Numbered from the stretch's first letter, positions 17,954 through 26,607 are shown. The stretch is DNA of 45,804 nucleotides from Chloroflexota bacterium (GCA_012729765.1 JAAYCM010000040.1:1-45804); one strand, 5' to 3'. Numbers and translations: made by a program. Notes: generated from the sequence alone by a model not told the origin.

Positions 17954-18820
17954 ATGACGCGAGCAATCGAATATCAGACGGTAGACGCAGTTGATTTTGC
18001 GGCGTTTACCGACGCCTTTAACCTGGCCTACAGCGATTACTGGGTGCCGGTCAGCATGACCGCGCCCGCGTTCCGCGCGTTGATCCGGCGCGACGATCTC
18101 GATCTCTCGGCCTCGGTTGTGGCGCTGGACGGCGAGCGAATTGTTGGTACCGGGCTGCTGGGGATTCGCGGGAGCCTGGGCTGGATCGGCGGGATGGGCG
18201 TCATCCCCGGCTACCGGCGTCAGGGCATTGGCCGGCGGATGATGCATCACCTGATCGACACCGCGCGCGCGCGGGGACTGGCGCGCATCGATCTTGAAGT
18301 GATCGAAGCCAATACCGGCGCCCACGCGCTCTACCAGCAGTTGGGATTCGTCGCGCGGCGGATGCTGCTCAGCCTGGAGCGCCCACCGGGAGCGGTCAAG
18401 TCGGATGGGCTTGCGTCAGACTATGCCGTCGAGCGGCGCGACCCGACAGACGTGCTCCAGCACTATGACAGTTTCCACAATGTGCCGAACTGCTGGCAGC
18501 GCGCCCTGCCCTCGCTGCGGGCGCTCACGGTGTATGTCGATAGCTGGGCGCTTGTACACCGGCCCGATGGCGCGGTCGCGGGGTATGCACTGGGATGGGC
18601 CAGCGCGGAGAGTGTGCGGCTGGTCGATTTTGCGGTGAGTCCTGCTGGTGATCGGCGCGCGGCGGCCAGCACACTGCTTGGCCACCTGCATCAGCGGCAT
18701 ACGAACGCGCACGGCAGCACCTATAATATCGCCGAGGATGACGCCGTGCTGCCGGGCTTCGAGGCATTAGGTTACCGTACGACCCTGCGCCAGATCGAGA
18801 TGACGCTGGCGCTCGAATAG
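17954..18820 (+). CDS. GNAT-family N-acetyltransferase with extended C-terminal half
   Basis: This 288-residue cytoplasmic protein has a full GNAT domain in its first half. The acetyl-CoA pyrophosphate loop reads IPGYRRQGIGRRMM (around residues 86-99), preceded by the strand WIGGMGV and followed by NTGAHALYQQLGFV, the classic motif B. The second half (about residues 150-288) has a weaker beta-alpha pattern (GYALGWASAESVRLVDFAVS) and may be a degenerate second GNAT domain, as in tandem-GNAT proteins. The acceptor substrate cannot be predicted. The start has AAGGAAACGGAG upstream. It is transcribed divergently from the PspC cassette and converges on the FHA gene 18 bases downstream. Confidence 0.85.
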   Translation: MTRAIEYQTVDAVDFAAFTDAFNLAYSDYWVPVSMTAPAFRALIRRDDLDLSASVVALDGERIVGTGLLGIRGSLGWIGGMGVIPGYRRQGIGRRMMHHLIDTARARGLARIDLEVIEANTGAHALYQQLGFVARRMLLSLERPPGAVKSDGLASDYAVERRDPTDVLQHYDSFHNVPNCWQRALPSLRALTVYVDSWALVHRPDGAVAGYALGWASAESVRLVDFAVSPAGDRRAAASTLLGHLHQRHTNAHGSTYNIAEDDAVLPGFEALGYRTTLRQIEMTLALE

Positions 18821-18838
18821 GGCCGGACAAGCAGCACG

Positions 18839-19330
18839 CTATTTGTACGGTGAGCGCACAAAACGCAGCACGATCCGCACGCGGCCCAACTCCAGTTCGT
18901 CGCCATCGCGCAGGCGGTAGCGGCGGCGCGGCTCCAATGAAAAGCCGTTGATGCGCGTCCCGTTGGTGCTGTTGAGGTCCTCGATATAGAGCGCCTTGTT
19001 GTCTTCGTCCTGGATAATCATGGCGTGACGGCGCGAGACGCCGCCTTCCTGCCCGCCATAGGGAGTCAGGTCCAGCTCAGGATAGAAGCTCGATACCGGA
19101 TCGGTGCGGCCCAGCACGATGCGTTCCTTGACTTCCAGCCCAACCGTCGTCTGGGTCGGGCCGCCGATCTGCATCAGCAGCCGCCAGGGGGCGGCCAGGC
19201 GCGAGGTCTGCGGGCGCGGCGAAGCTTCTTCGGGCGGCATCCGGGGGTGTTCCTGCACCTCTGGAAGCAGTGAGGTGTCGAGCTTGGATGGTTGGTCGGT
19301 GGGGTTTTTGAGGAGTCCGTTGTCTGCCAT
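18839..19330 (-). CDS. FHA-domain protein
   Basis: This 163-residue soluble protein has a C-terminal forkhead-associated domain, a phosphothreonine-binding module. The conserved residues are visible as LGRTD, then GGVSRRHAMI, then DLNSTNGTRING. This is the complete GR..SxxH..NG signature, from about residue 75 to the end. The first 65 residues are Pro/Ser-rich and probably disordered (DQPSKLDTSLLPEVQEHPRMPP). FHA proteins usually read out Ser/Thr kinase signalling; no kinase gene is present in this window. A TATAAT box exists on the minus strand at 19398-19403, but no good -35 box accompanies it. Confidence 0.88.
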   Translation of the reverse strand: MADNGLLKNPTDQPSKLDTSLLPEVQEHPRMPPEEASPRPQTSRLAAPWRLLMQIGGPTQTTVGLEVKERIVLGRTDPVSSFYPELDLTPYGGQEGGVSRRHAMIIQDEDNKALYIEDLNSTNGTRINGFSLEPRRRYRLRDGDELELGRVRIVLRFVRSPYK

Positions 19331-19435
19331 CGGCAGGGCCTTTCATCTATGATGGGAATACCAGGATTGGTTTTGGCTGCTCTGCTTTACAGATTTCATT
19401 ATACATCCAGCTTTCAAACTCTGGCACGGGCACGA

Positions 19436-19464
19436 TTCATGAATCAGCGTAAAGTTGTTATGAT
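19436..19464 (+). promoter_or_regulatory. Candidate promoter of the gene at 19513
   Basis: TTCATG (19436-19441) and TATGAT (19459-19464) are 17 bases apart in the divergent intergenic region, about 50 bases before the start codon. The -10 box is good and the -35 box weak. Confidence 0.4.
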
Positions 19465-19512
19465 TTATAGACAATTAACTCTCTTAACGCTCCGGCACCC
19501 GCATCCGATCCC

Positions 19513-20820
19513 ATGAGCCACCGCGCTACTCGCCCAATCGCCGTTATGGTGCTGCTGCTGATCGCCGGTGGGCTGCTGTGGCGCGCCAGCGCACGTACTG
19601 TCTGGCAGTGGCCCGCTCGCACGCAGCACGGCACAACTGAAGCCCTGCGCGAACCGGCGCTGCTGCCCGGCCCCGATGGCACGCTGGTCATCTGGCGAGA
19701 TGCGTCAATGCCTGCTGGACTGCTGGCCGCCGTGCCCGGCAGCACAGCCGGTCCACACCCGATTATAGCTTATCCCGGCGTGCAGCCGCAGCGTTGGACC
19801 GCCGCGCCCGCCGCAGGCGGCAGCTATCATATTGCGTGGCGTGAAGGCGATGGCAGCCTGCACAGCGCCCTGATCGCTCCAGACGGTGCGACCCTACGCG
19901 GCCCGATCGATCTGGGACGCGGCGCGCACTCAGATTTTGCGGCTGTCGCGCACAGCGCGAACCGGCTGCTGATACTGTGGATCGACGCGAGCACGGCGCA
20001 GCTTTTCGGGTCCGATGTAGATGCCGCCGGTCGCCCACGCGCCTTTGGACAGCCCATTCTCGCCGGGGTTAGCGCGGTGGCGGCCAGCACCGACCGGGCC
20101 GGGCGGATTCATCTCGGCTGGCTGAGCGAGCCGGAGCCGGGCCGCCGGACGGTGCACTATCTCGCCACCACACCCGACCAGCTTACGCCCGACACCCTGC
20201 CCCCGGCGGCTGCCCTGCTGACCTTCACACTTGCCCCGCAGGACAGCCTGACCGCGTTCGCGCTCGGCCTGGACGAGACGCACGCTTACATCTTCTGGGC
20301 AATTGCCTCGGCGGACCGGCCCGACGTCGAGCGCGTGTATGTGCTGGCCTTCCTACTGGATGCGCCCCATTCCGCCGTGTTAAGCGAGCTGGTCCTGCCG
20401 GATACGTTCACCCCTGCCGGAGACGCTGTCGCCTCGGCGCTGGCAATTGGTCCGGTCGCATCCCTGCCCCCCGATCTGGCTCAGCGTGGGCCGTTGCGTT
20501 GGCCGCGGACTACCGCCGGACAGCACGACGTCCTGCCACTGGCGCTCGCCCTGCGCACCCAGGCGGGCTGGCGTCCGGCAGTTGTCTATTTTCGCGCGGG
20601 CACAGCGCTCGGCTTCCAGATCGCCGCGCCCCTGCCCGCCGATGCCGCCCCCCCTGCCCTGACTGTCACCCCGTCCGGCGCGATCGTGCTGGCCTGGGCC
20701 GGGCTGGACGGCGCAACGCCCCGGCTTTACACCGCTTCGAACGCCAGCCAGGGATTGGCCCCGCACACGGAGCGCTCGCCCGGCACGCTGCTCGAAAATC
20801 TGCTCGAGGCGTTACCGTAG
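19513..20820 (+). CDS. Exported beta-propeller-like hypothetical protein
   Basis: This 435-residue protein begins with a short basic stretch and a hydrophobic segment (residues 9-25, IAVMVLLLIAGGLLW) that looks like an uncleaved signal anchor. The remainder consists of repeated strand-turn units such as EPALLPGPDGTLVIWRD, GSYHIAWREGDGSLHSALI, RLLILWIDASTAQLFGSDVD and RIHLGWLSEPEPG. These resemble the Asp-box-type blades of sialidase-like propellers, but the full SxDxGxxW box is not seen, so I do not call an enzyme. It is probably an extracytoplasmic membrane-anchored protein. It is followed after 114 bases by a secreted peptide-binding protein with its own promoter. Function is unknown. Confidence 0.7.
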   Translation: MSHRATRPIAVMVLLLIAGGLLWRASARTVWQWPARTQHGTTEALREPALLPGPDGTLVIWRDASMPAGLLAAVPGSTAGPHPIIAYPGVQPQRWTAAPAAGGSYHIAWREGDGSLHSALIAPDGATLRGPIDLGRGAHSDFAAVAHSANRLLILWIDASTAQLFGSDVDAAGRPRAFGQPILAGVSAVAASTDRAGRIHLGWLSEPEPGRRTVHYLATTPDQLTPDTLPPAAALLTFTLAPQDSLTAFALGLDETHAYIFWAIASADRPDVERVYVLAFLLDAPHSAVLSELVLPDTFTPAGDAVASALAIGPVASLPPDLAQRGPLRWPRTTAGQHDVLPLALALRTQAGWRPAVVYFRAGTALGFQIAAPLPADAAPPALTVTPSGAIVLAWAGLDGATPRLYTASNASQGLAPHTERSPGTLLENLLEALP

Positions 20821-20848
20821 TGCCAGCCAAGCAAAGGGCAGGCGTGGG

Positions 20849-20876
20849 TTGGCGCGCGACTCTTTTGCGCTAGAAT
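20849..20876 (+). promoter_or_regulatory. Promoter of the substrate-binding protein gene
   Basis: TTGGCG (20849-20854) and TAGAAT (20871-20876) are 16 bases apart, about 58 bases before the start codon at 20935. Confidence 0.6.
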
Positions 20877-20934
20877 CACGCCCGCTTTGCCCGGTTTTTG
20901 GTTATTCACATCCCATCAAACAAGCGAGGACCTT

Positions 20935-22656
20935 ATGCAGCGTCTGCACCACCTTCTGAGGACGTCTATCGCGCTGGCCGGTCTGGCCGCCGTGCTGCTC
21001 GGCGCGCTGCCAGGAATCCCGGCCCTGGCGTCCCCCCGGCTCCAGGACGAGCCACCGGCCACGCTGCGGATCGCAATGCCCCCACTCACCACACTGGACC
21101 CGGTCCAGGTTTCGCGCTTCGACCCATTCACCCGCGATCTGGTCGAGAACCTGTTCGTCGGGCTGACGCGTTACGATCCGCTCACCCAACAGATCGAGCC
21201 GATGCTGGCCGAATCGTGGACGGTCAGTGAAGATGGCCTCACCTGGACCTTCACCCTGCGCCAGGATATCCCGTGGGTGCGCTATGATCCGGACTCCGGC
21301 GAAGTCGTCGCCGTGCGCCCGGTTGTGGCCGGGGACTTTGTGTACGCAATCCAGCGGGCATGCGATCCCCTGCGACCCTCACCGATCACGGCCAATCTCA
21401 TGACGATCCAGGGCTGCCAGACCGTCGCCAACGCCTTCCCCGAAGTGATCGACGACCTGTTCATCGCGCGCGAAGTCGGCATCACGGCCACCAGCCCGAC
21501 CACGCTGGAGATCCGACTGTTGTTCCCGTCGGCCTACTTCCTGACGCTGACCAGCACGCCAGAATTCCGCCCGCTGCCGCGCGAAGCCGTCGCGAGCCGT
21601 GAGGCGACCTGGACCGGCGCGGATACGATCATCACCAGCGGCCCCTATGCCTTGCAGGGCTGGGACTCCAACGGCCTGGCGCTGGTCCGCAATCCTCACT
21701 GGCCAGATGCCGTCGCCGGGAATGTGGGCGCGATCGAAGCAGTGTTCACCGGCGAGAGCACGACCGCACCCGCCCTGGCCGCACGCGGCGCAATCGACCT
21801 GGCGCGGCTGCTGCCGGAAGAGATCGCAGGCGCGCGTCAGTCCGCTGCCGGCCTGCTGCACAGCGGCCCCGGCTCGTCCCTGGCCGTGATCGGCTTCTCC
21901 TATGATCGCGCCCTGGTCGATACGCCCGAAGTCCGGCGCGCGCTCTCGATGGCGATTGATCGCCAGGCGCTGACCGATCAGTTCCTGCCCGGTCAGGCTC
22001 TGCCCGCCGCGAGCTTCACCCCGCCGGGAATGGTCGCCACGCCGCAGAATACCGGGGTTGGCTTCGATCCGGCCCAGGCGCAGGCCAGCTTCGAGGCGGC
22101 GGGTTTCCCCGGCTGCAACAACCTGCCGGAAACGCTGCTGGTGCTGGTTCCCAGCGAGGACCCCACCTGGAGCGCGATCGGCCAGTTCATTGTCGAGCAG
22201 TGGTCGGCCAACCTGGGCTGCCACCCCGCCCTGTTCGAGGTGCGCCCGCTGGCGCGTGTCCTGCTAATCGAGCTGAGCCACGCCGCCTACGATACGGAAA
22301 AGGTCACGCGCTCGCATATGTGGTATGCCACCTGGAGCGCGGATTATCCCGACGCAAACGCCTGGATCGCGGACGCGCTGCACTGCCGCTACGGCTATAT
22401 CCGGCCAGGGCGCGCCTGTGACGAAACCGACGCGTTGCTCGATCAGGCGGCTGCCGAGTCGGATCCCGCGCGCCGCGCCGAGCTGTATGCTCAGGCCGAA
22501 GATCGACTGTTTGGTCCGAACGGCAGCTTCCCCGTCATCCCGCTCTACCTGACCACCTCGGCCTGGCTCCAGCAGCCCTGGCTGAGCGGCGTGAACGAGT
22601 ACGGCCCGGCCCGCTTCGACCTGTGGACGATCGACACGTCCCAACAGGCGGGCTAA
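20935..22656 (+). CDS. ABC transporter substrate-binding protein, peptide/oligopeptide (SBP_bac_5) type
   Basis: This 573-residue exported protein has a signal peptide of about 32 residues (hydrophobic core SIALAGLAAVLLGALPGIPALA). The mature part starts with the family 5 pattern: TLRIAMPPLTTLDPVQV, NLFVGLTRYDPLTQQIEPML, then AESWTVSEDGLTWTFTLRQD, the conserved OppA/DppA block. RRALSMAIDRQAL and the late AWIADALHC region also fit. It should bind peptides or similar solutes outside the membrane and deliver them to an ABC permease. No permease or ATPase genes are adjacent, so it is an orphan component here. The ATG at 20935 follows a GAGGA site; a longer in-frame start at 20887 lacks one. There is no lipobox cysteine, so it is likely not a lipoprotein. 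Confidence 0.9.
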   Translation: MQRLHHLLRTSIALAGLAAVLLGALPGIPALASPRLQDEPPATLRIAMPPLTTLDPVQVSRFDPFTRDLVENLFVGLTRYDPLTQQIEPMLAESWTVSEDGLTWTFTLRQDIPWVRYDPDSGEVVAVRPVVAGDFVYAIQRACDPLRPSPITANLMTIQGCQTVANAFPEVIDDLFIAREVGITATSPTTLEIRLLFPSAYFLTLTSTPEFRPLPREAVASREATWTGADTIITSGPYALQGWDSNGLALVRNPHWPDAVAGNVGAIEAVFTGESTTAPALAARGAIDLARLLPEEIAGARQSAAGLLHSGPGSSLAVIGFSYDRALVDTPEVRRALSMAIDRQALTDQFLPGQALPAASFTPPGMVATPQNTGVGFDPAQAQASFEAAGFPGCNNLPETLLVLVPSEDPTWSAIGQFIVEQWSANLGCHPALFEVRPLARVLLIELSHAAYDTEKVTRSHMWYATWSADYPDANAWIADALHCRYGYIRPGRACDETDALLDQAAAESDPARRAELYAQAEDRLFGPNGSFPVIPLYLTTSAWLQQPWLSGVNEYGPARFDLWTIDTSQQAG

Positions 22657-22669
22657 CCTCGATACAATC

Positions 22670-22709
22670 AAAAAGGCGAGGGCCACCACAACCCTCGCCT
22701 GATTTTTTT
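22670..22709. terminator. Bidirectional intrinsic terminator
   Basis: GGCGAGGG (22675-22682) and CCCTCGCC (22692-22699) form an 8-bp stem, flanked by five A residues on the left and seven T residues on the right. It therefore works for both the substrate-binding gene (+) and the convergent gene ending at 22726 (-). Confidence 0.9.
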
Positions 22710-22725
22710 CCCTGCCTGATGCGCG

Positions 22726-23634
22726 CTAGTTCGCCTGCTCCTGGAAGCGAATCCGGTATGAGGTGAGCACCGGCACCGTCTCCCCACCGACGATCACCTC
22801 GTCGCACGGCACCGCCTCGACCGGGGCCGGCGGCGAAACCAGATCGGGGACCGTGACCGTATAGGTACGCCCGGCTTCCATCTGGAAATCGGCAAAACCC
22901 GGATCGCGCCCCGGCTTCAGCCCGGTGTAGAACGTGCTGCGCTGATCGCCGCCCCACGTCACCTGCACCGGCACTCCCGGAATGCCCAGCCCGGCCAGGC
23001 TGCTAACCTGCACCTCGATCATGCCGCTGCGCTCGGAGTCACAGAACGGCTCTGGCCGCCCGGCGATCCGGCTGCCTTCGGGCTGCGGGGTGCGCGTCGG
23101 GCCAGTGGTTGCCAACGCTGCCGGTGTGGGCAGCGGCGGAGTAGCCGTCTTGGTGGCGGGCGGCGTGAGCGTGGCCGTCGGCAAGGGTGTTGGCGTGCTC
23201 GGGATCAGGTTCACCGGCGCGGGGGTCGGATACTGTCCATCGGCACAGCCGCTCGCCCCCTGGGGACGGTAAAGCTGTTCCAGCGCACGCATCACGATCA
23301 CGTCGCTGTTGGTCTGCACCTGCACCGTGCGGTGCCGCTCGCAGGCGACTTCGGCCACCATCGCCCATACATTCTGGTTGGGACGCAGCGCCCGCAGCCG
23401 GTCGAAGGCAAGCTGTAGATTGCCATTGTGGGCATAGCTAAGTGCGACGGCGACCACATACTCTTCGCGGGCCTGGGGGCCAAGCTGCCAGGGCGCGGTA
23501 TTGCGCTCGATCACCGGGTCGATCTCCCAGGTATAGATCAGGGCGGCCGCGATCCCCAGCGCAATGCCGAGCAGCACGGCAAACCACGCGATGCCGCCGG
23601 AGCCGGTGGCGGGACGGAACTGGGTGTCGTCCAT
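22726..23634 (-). CDS. One-pass membrane protein with Thr/Pro linker, paralogue of the next gene
   Basis: This 302-residue protein of unknown function has a membrane helix at about residues 13-37 (IAWFAVLLGIALGIAAALIY). A helical domain follows, with the pattern REEYVVAVALSYAHNGNLQLAFDRLRAL. Next comes a low-complexity Thr/Pro/Ala linker (about residues 145-195) and a C-terminal beta-rich domain with MIEVQVSSLAGLGIPGVPVQVTW, reminiscent of CarboxypepD_reg-like or Big-like surface modules. The segments after the helix probably face outside. The N-terminal domain is clearly related to that of the protein encoded at 23643-24038, eight bases upstream. The pair forms a probable operon. Confidence 0.72.
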   Translation of the reverse strand: MDDTQFRPATGSGGIAWFAVLLGIALGIAAALIYTWEIDPVIERNTAPWQLGPQAREEYVVAVALSYAHNGNLQLAFDRLRALRPNQNVWAMVAEVACERHRTVQVQTNSDVIVMRALEQLYRPQGASGCADGQYPTPAPVNLIPSTPTPLPTATLTPPATKTATPPLPTPAALATTGPTRTPQPEGSRIAGRPEPFCDSERSGMIEVQVSSLAGLGIPGVPVQVTWGGDQRSTFYTGLKPGRDPGFADFQMEAGRTYTVTVPDLVSPPAPVEAVPCDEVIVGGETVPVLTSYRIRFQEQAN

Positions 23635-23642
23635 CGCTGCGC

Positions 23643-24038
23643 CTACTGAGCCTGGAGCGCGGTTGGCGAAGGAACCGGCGTCAGCCGGTAGATCTCCATG
23701 ACGGGCGTCAGGCGGCCCATCACTTCAGCCAGCGCCACCATGACCGGGATCGCGGGCACGTTGCTCTGACTGATATACTGCTCGGTCAGGGCCTGCACAT
23801 AGTCGAAGGTGTTTTCTTTGCCGAGCGCCTGCAGCCGAGTCAGGGCCGCGTTGACATCCCGATCCACCTGGTAGCCCTCGGCCACCATCACGGTATACTC
23901 CTGTTGGTAGCGCGGCGCGAGGGCCGCAAGTGAGCTGTTGGTGTACTCAACCGGGAACTGCTCCCAGCCAAGATAGACGCCAACCGCCAGTCCGACGACA
24001 ATGCCGATCAGCAGCGAGCCGACATACCGCTTGGTCAT
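23643..24038 (-). CDS. Small one-pass membrane protein, paralogue of the downstream protein
   Basis: This 131-residue protein has an N-terminal membrane helix (SLLIGIVVGLAVGVYLGW, about residues 8-25). It then has a helical region, LAALAPRYQQEYTVMVAEGYQVDRDVNAALTRLQAL in outline, whose spacing of Tyr, Ala and Leu matches the REEYVV-Y-A-RL-AL region of its neighbour. The C-terminus is short (LTPVPSPTALQAQ) and could be the stub of a Thr/Pro linker, so the downstream protein looks like a longer version of this one. Function is unknown. It lies just downstream of the tRNA-Leu terminator and starts its own unit. Confidence 0.7.
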   Translation of the reverse strand: MTKRYVGSLLIGIVVGLAVGVYLGWEQFPVEYTNSSLAALAPRYQQEYTVMVAEGYQVDRDVNAALTRLQALGKENTFDYVQALTEQYISQSNVPAIPVMVALAEVMGRLTPVMEIYRLTPVPSPTALQAQ

Positions 24039-24132
24039 TCTCCGTTTACCCTTGCCTGGACCGAGTATCGAGCGCTTGTTATAATGTGCGTCTGTGCATC
24101 ATGGTATCGTACAACAAGTCTGCCCGCATCTC

Positions 24133-24167
24133 AAAAAAGAAAAACCGGGGTGCTGTGCAGTCCCGGC
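24133..24167 (-). terminator. Terminator of the tRNA-Leu gene
   Basis: On the minus strand, CCGGG (24162-24166) pairs with CCCGG (24145-24149) across a loop and is followed by TTTTTCTTTTTTG. It sits about 18 bases downstream of the tRNA 3' end. Confidence 0.8.
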
Positions 24168-24180
24168 GCTGAGCTTCGTA

Positions 24181-24268
<88 letters not shown>

Positions 24269-24281
24269 TTAAACTGGCACA

Positions 24282-24310
24282 AGTATAAGTCGGAACGGAC
24301 AGCGCGTCAA
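24282..24310 (-). promoter_or_regulatory. Promoter of tRNA-Leu
   Basis: On the minus strand, TTGACG (24305-24310) and TATACT (24282-24287) are exactly 17 bases apart, placing the transcription start a few bases upstream of the mature tRNA 5' end. Confidence 0.82.
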
Positions 24311-24356
24311 CGGTTTTTTTCGCCGTACAGTAAGCCGATTGGACCGTCAACTAGCC

Positions 24357-24968
24357 ATGACTGAGAGCGACTGGATTCAGGCTGCCCGGCGCGGAGATGT
24401 CGAGTCGTTCAACCGGCTCGTGCTCCTGTACCAGGATATCGCCTACAACGTCGCCTACCGGCTGATGGGCGATCCGGACGCCGCCGCCGACGCCACACAG
24501 GACGCCTTCATCACCGCTTTCCGCAAGCTGCACCAGTTAGAAGGCGACCGTTTCCGGCCCTGGCTGCTGCGGATCGTGACCAACGCCTGCTACGACGAGC
24601 TGCGCCGCCGCCGCCGCCGCCCGGCAGCCTCGCTCGACGATCTGCACGAGCGCGCCGAAGTCGAGCCGGTGCTGGCGCTCTCCAACCCACCTGAAAACCC
24701 GGAGCAGCACGCCCAGCGCCGCGAGCTGAATCTCGCCATCCAGGACTGCCTGAGCGCCCTGCCGGAGAACCAGCGTACAGTCGCGGTCCTGGCCGACGTG
24801 CAGGAATATCCCTACCAGGAGATCGCGGCGATCACCGGGCTGGCGCTGGGCACCGTCAAATCGCGCCTGAGCCGCGCCCGCGCTCACCTGCGCGACTGCC
24901 TGCAAGCCGTCCAGGAACTTTTGCCCGCCGAATATCGTCTTATAGACGAGCAAACCTCAGACTATTGA
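24357..24968 (+). CDS. ECF-family RNA polymerase sigma factor
   Basis: This 203-residue cytoplasmic regulator directs RNA polymerase to a stress or envelope regulon. Sigma region 2 spans roughly residues 18-90, with the core-binding and -10 recognition segment DATQDAFITAFRKLHQL followed by PWLLRIVTNACYDELRRRRRR. Region 4 has the helix-turn-helix PYQEIAAITGLALGTVKSRLSRARAHLRD near the C-terminus. There is no region 3, as expected for group 4 sigma factors. I chose the ATG at 24357 over an upstream TTG because it gives the usual N-terminus (MTESDWIQAARRGD). The next gene encodes its probable anti-sigma factor, 32 bases downstream. Confidence 0.93.
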   Translation: MTESDWIQAARRGDVESFNRLVLLYQDIAYNVAYRLMGDPDAAADATQDAFITAFRKLHQLEGDRFRPWLLRIVTNACYDELRRRRRRPAASLDDLHERAEVEPVLALSNPPENPEQHAQRRELNLAIQDCLSALPENQRTVAVLADVQEYPYQEIAAITGLALGTVKSRLSRARAHLRDCLQAVQELLPAEYRLIDEQTSDY

Positions 24969-25000
24969 GCGTGGCCGTATAGGAATCCAGCCAGAAGATC

Positions 25001-26098
25001 ATGTCCCCTTCCCCCGACACCCCATCCGAGCGCGACCTGGAACTGCTCTCCGCCTATCTCGACGGCGAGCTGGACGAGCGCGCACGGACACAGCTTGAGC
25101 AGCGGCTGGCGCAGGATCGCGCGCTGCGGGCCGAGCTTCAGCGCCTGCGCGAGACGGTCGCCCTGGTGCGCAGCCTGCCGCCGGTCAAAGCGCCACGCGA
25201 CTTCACGCTGGACCCGGCCCGCTATGGCCGCCCGGTTCCCTGGTGGTCGCGCCTGTTCGACCTGGGGACCGTGCTCCAGCTTTCCGGCGCGCTGGGCACG
25301 ATGGCTGCGCTGGCGATCATTGCGCTCGCTTTCCTGCTCAGCGATCAAGGGGCCGAGCCGGTGAGCGATCAGGCTCCGGCCGCCGCCAGCCCGGTCGCGC
25401 TGCAGGCCTCACCCCTGCCGAGCGCCACGGCGCAGCCGCCGACCGCGACTCTGCCCCCGACGCCCTTCCCCACGCCCGTGATCGAGACATTCGAGGAAGC
25501 GGAGAGCGCCGCCGAAGCGCCCGCCCCTGAAGGCGATCTGGCGGGTGGAATGGCACAGTCCAGCCCTGGCCCGGCTGAGCCGCTCGTCGCGCCGGAAGCC
25601 GTCATGAACGGCGAGGAAGGCGCTGCTGCCGTGCCGCCTGCTCTCTCATTAGGAACGCCCGCTGCGCTCGAAAGCCAGGCCTTCGCCGCCGACGCAGCCC
25701 AGGCAACAGCCGGCGATACGACCGCGCAGCGCGAAGCGCCCGACGAGGAGCAGGAAGCCGCACCAGCACAAGCCGCCCCAGCCATCAGCGGCACGGCCTC
25801 GCTTGCCCCGACGCAGACTCAGGTTGCCGCCGTCGCGCCCGGCGCAGTGGAGCTTGAGCAGCCCGCCGCAGCAGACGATGGTATCACTGCTGATGAATCC
25901 GATCAGATCGGTGAAGCTGAGGGGACCACGCCTGCCGGGCAGGCCGCAGCGGATGACGACCGCGACGAGGGCCGCGTCTCCGGGGCCGGCAAGGATGATG
26001 ATCGGGATGTGGGCTGGCTGGCCGGAATCGGCGCAGGGCTGCTGGTTGCATCGCTGGCGCTGCTGTTGCTCGGGCGGCGGAAAGCACGTGTGCGATGA
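25001..26098 (+). CDS. Putative transmembrane anti-sigma factor
   Basis: This 365-residue protein probably sequesters the ECF sigma factor encoded just upstream. The N-terminal 65 residues form a helical domain with LELLSAYLDGELDERARTQL, the usual anti-sigma opening, but without the Cys/His zinc ligands of ZAS-type proteins. A membrane helix follows at about residues 94-112 (GTMAALAIIALAFLLS). A long Ala/Pro/Glu-rich low-complexity region of about 220 residues comes next and is presumably extracytoplasmic. A second helix (WLAGIGAGLLVASLALLLL) and a basic cytoplasmic end (GRRKARVR) close the protein. The two-helix topology puts both ends inside. Overlap by 4 bases with the Nudix gene implies translational coupling. 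Confidence 0.82.
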   Translation: MSPSPDTPSERDLELLSAYLDGELDERARTQLEQRLAQDRALRAELQRLRETVALVRSLPPVKAPRDFTLDPARYGRPVPWWSRLFDLGTVLQLSGALGTMAALAIIALAFLLSDQGAEPVSDQAPAAASPVALQASPLPSATAQPPTATLPPTPFPTPVIETFEEAESAAEAPAPEGDLAGGMAQSSPGPAEPLVAPEAVMNGEEGAAAVPPALSLGTPAALESQAFAADAAQATAGDTTAQREAPDEEQEAAPAQAAPAISGTASLAPTQTQVAAVAPGAVELEQPAAADDGITADESDQIGEAEGTTPAGQAAADDDRDEGRVSGAGKDDDRDVGWLAGIGAGLLVASLALLLLGRRKARVR

Positions 26099-26607
26099 GA
26101 GCGCCGGTGAATTACTGCCAGGTGTGCGGCACGGAGATGATCGATCGTGAGGCGTTCGGCCAGGTACGGCGCGCCTGCCCGGCCTGCGGTTATATTCACT
26201 TCAACGATCCGAAGGTAGCGGCGGTCGTGTTTGTCGAGCAAGATGGCCGCGTGCTGCTCGTGCGCCGGGCGATGGATCCCGAACGCGGCAAGTGGGGGCT
26301 GCCGGCCGGATTCATCGACGATGGCGAAGACCCGGTCGAGGCTGCCGCCCGCGAGGTTTATGAGGAGACAAGTCTGCGCGTCCGCATCACAGGGCTGACG
26401 GACGTACGCGGGGATGCCAGCGGGATCGGCGCGTCGATCATTATCATGTACACGGCTGAGGTGTTGGGCGGCGTGGCCCAGGCCCGCGACGACGCCGACG
26501 CCATCTGGTGGTATGTTGCCGGTGATCCGCTGCCCGAACTGGCCTTCGAGAGCACGCACCGGATGCTGGCCGACTGGCTCGCCCGGCACTCCGGCAGACA
26601 CCGTTAG
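26095..26607 (+). CDS. Nudix hydrolase with N-terminal zinc ribbon
   Basis: This is a 170-residue enzyme that should hydrolyse a nucleoside diphosphate linked to another moiety, such as NADH or ADP-ribose. The zinc ribbon has C8, C11, C28 and C31, as in NudC-like NADH pyrophosphatases. The Nudix box runs from G72 through E78, R86-E87 and E90-E91. The usual glycine near its end is S93 (EETSL), a mild deviation; the metal-binding Glu residues are intact. It is shorter than NudC and lacks that family's C-terminal SQPWPFPxS motif, so NADH specificity is uncertain. The ATG overlaps the anti-sigma stop, making it the third gene of that operon. Its 3' end overlaps the convergent SDR gene by 4 bases. 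Confidence 0.88.
   Translation: MRAPVNYCQVCGTEMIDREAFGQVRRACPACGYIHFNDPKVAAVVFVEQDGRVLLVRRAMDPERGKWGLPAGFIDDGEDPVEAAAREVYEETSLRVRITGLTDVRGDASGIGASIIIMYTAEVLGGVAQARDDADAIWWYVAGDPLPELAFESTHRMLADWLARHSGRHR

Noticed and set aside
17954..18820. Calling the second half of the GNAT protein a definite second acetyltransferase domain
   Set aside because: The strand-helix pattern is suggestive but no acetyl-CoA loop (Q/RxxGxG/A) is present, so only a degenerate domain can be proposed.
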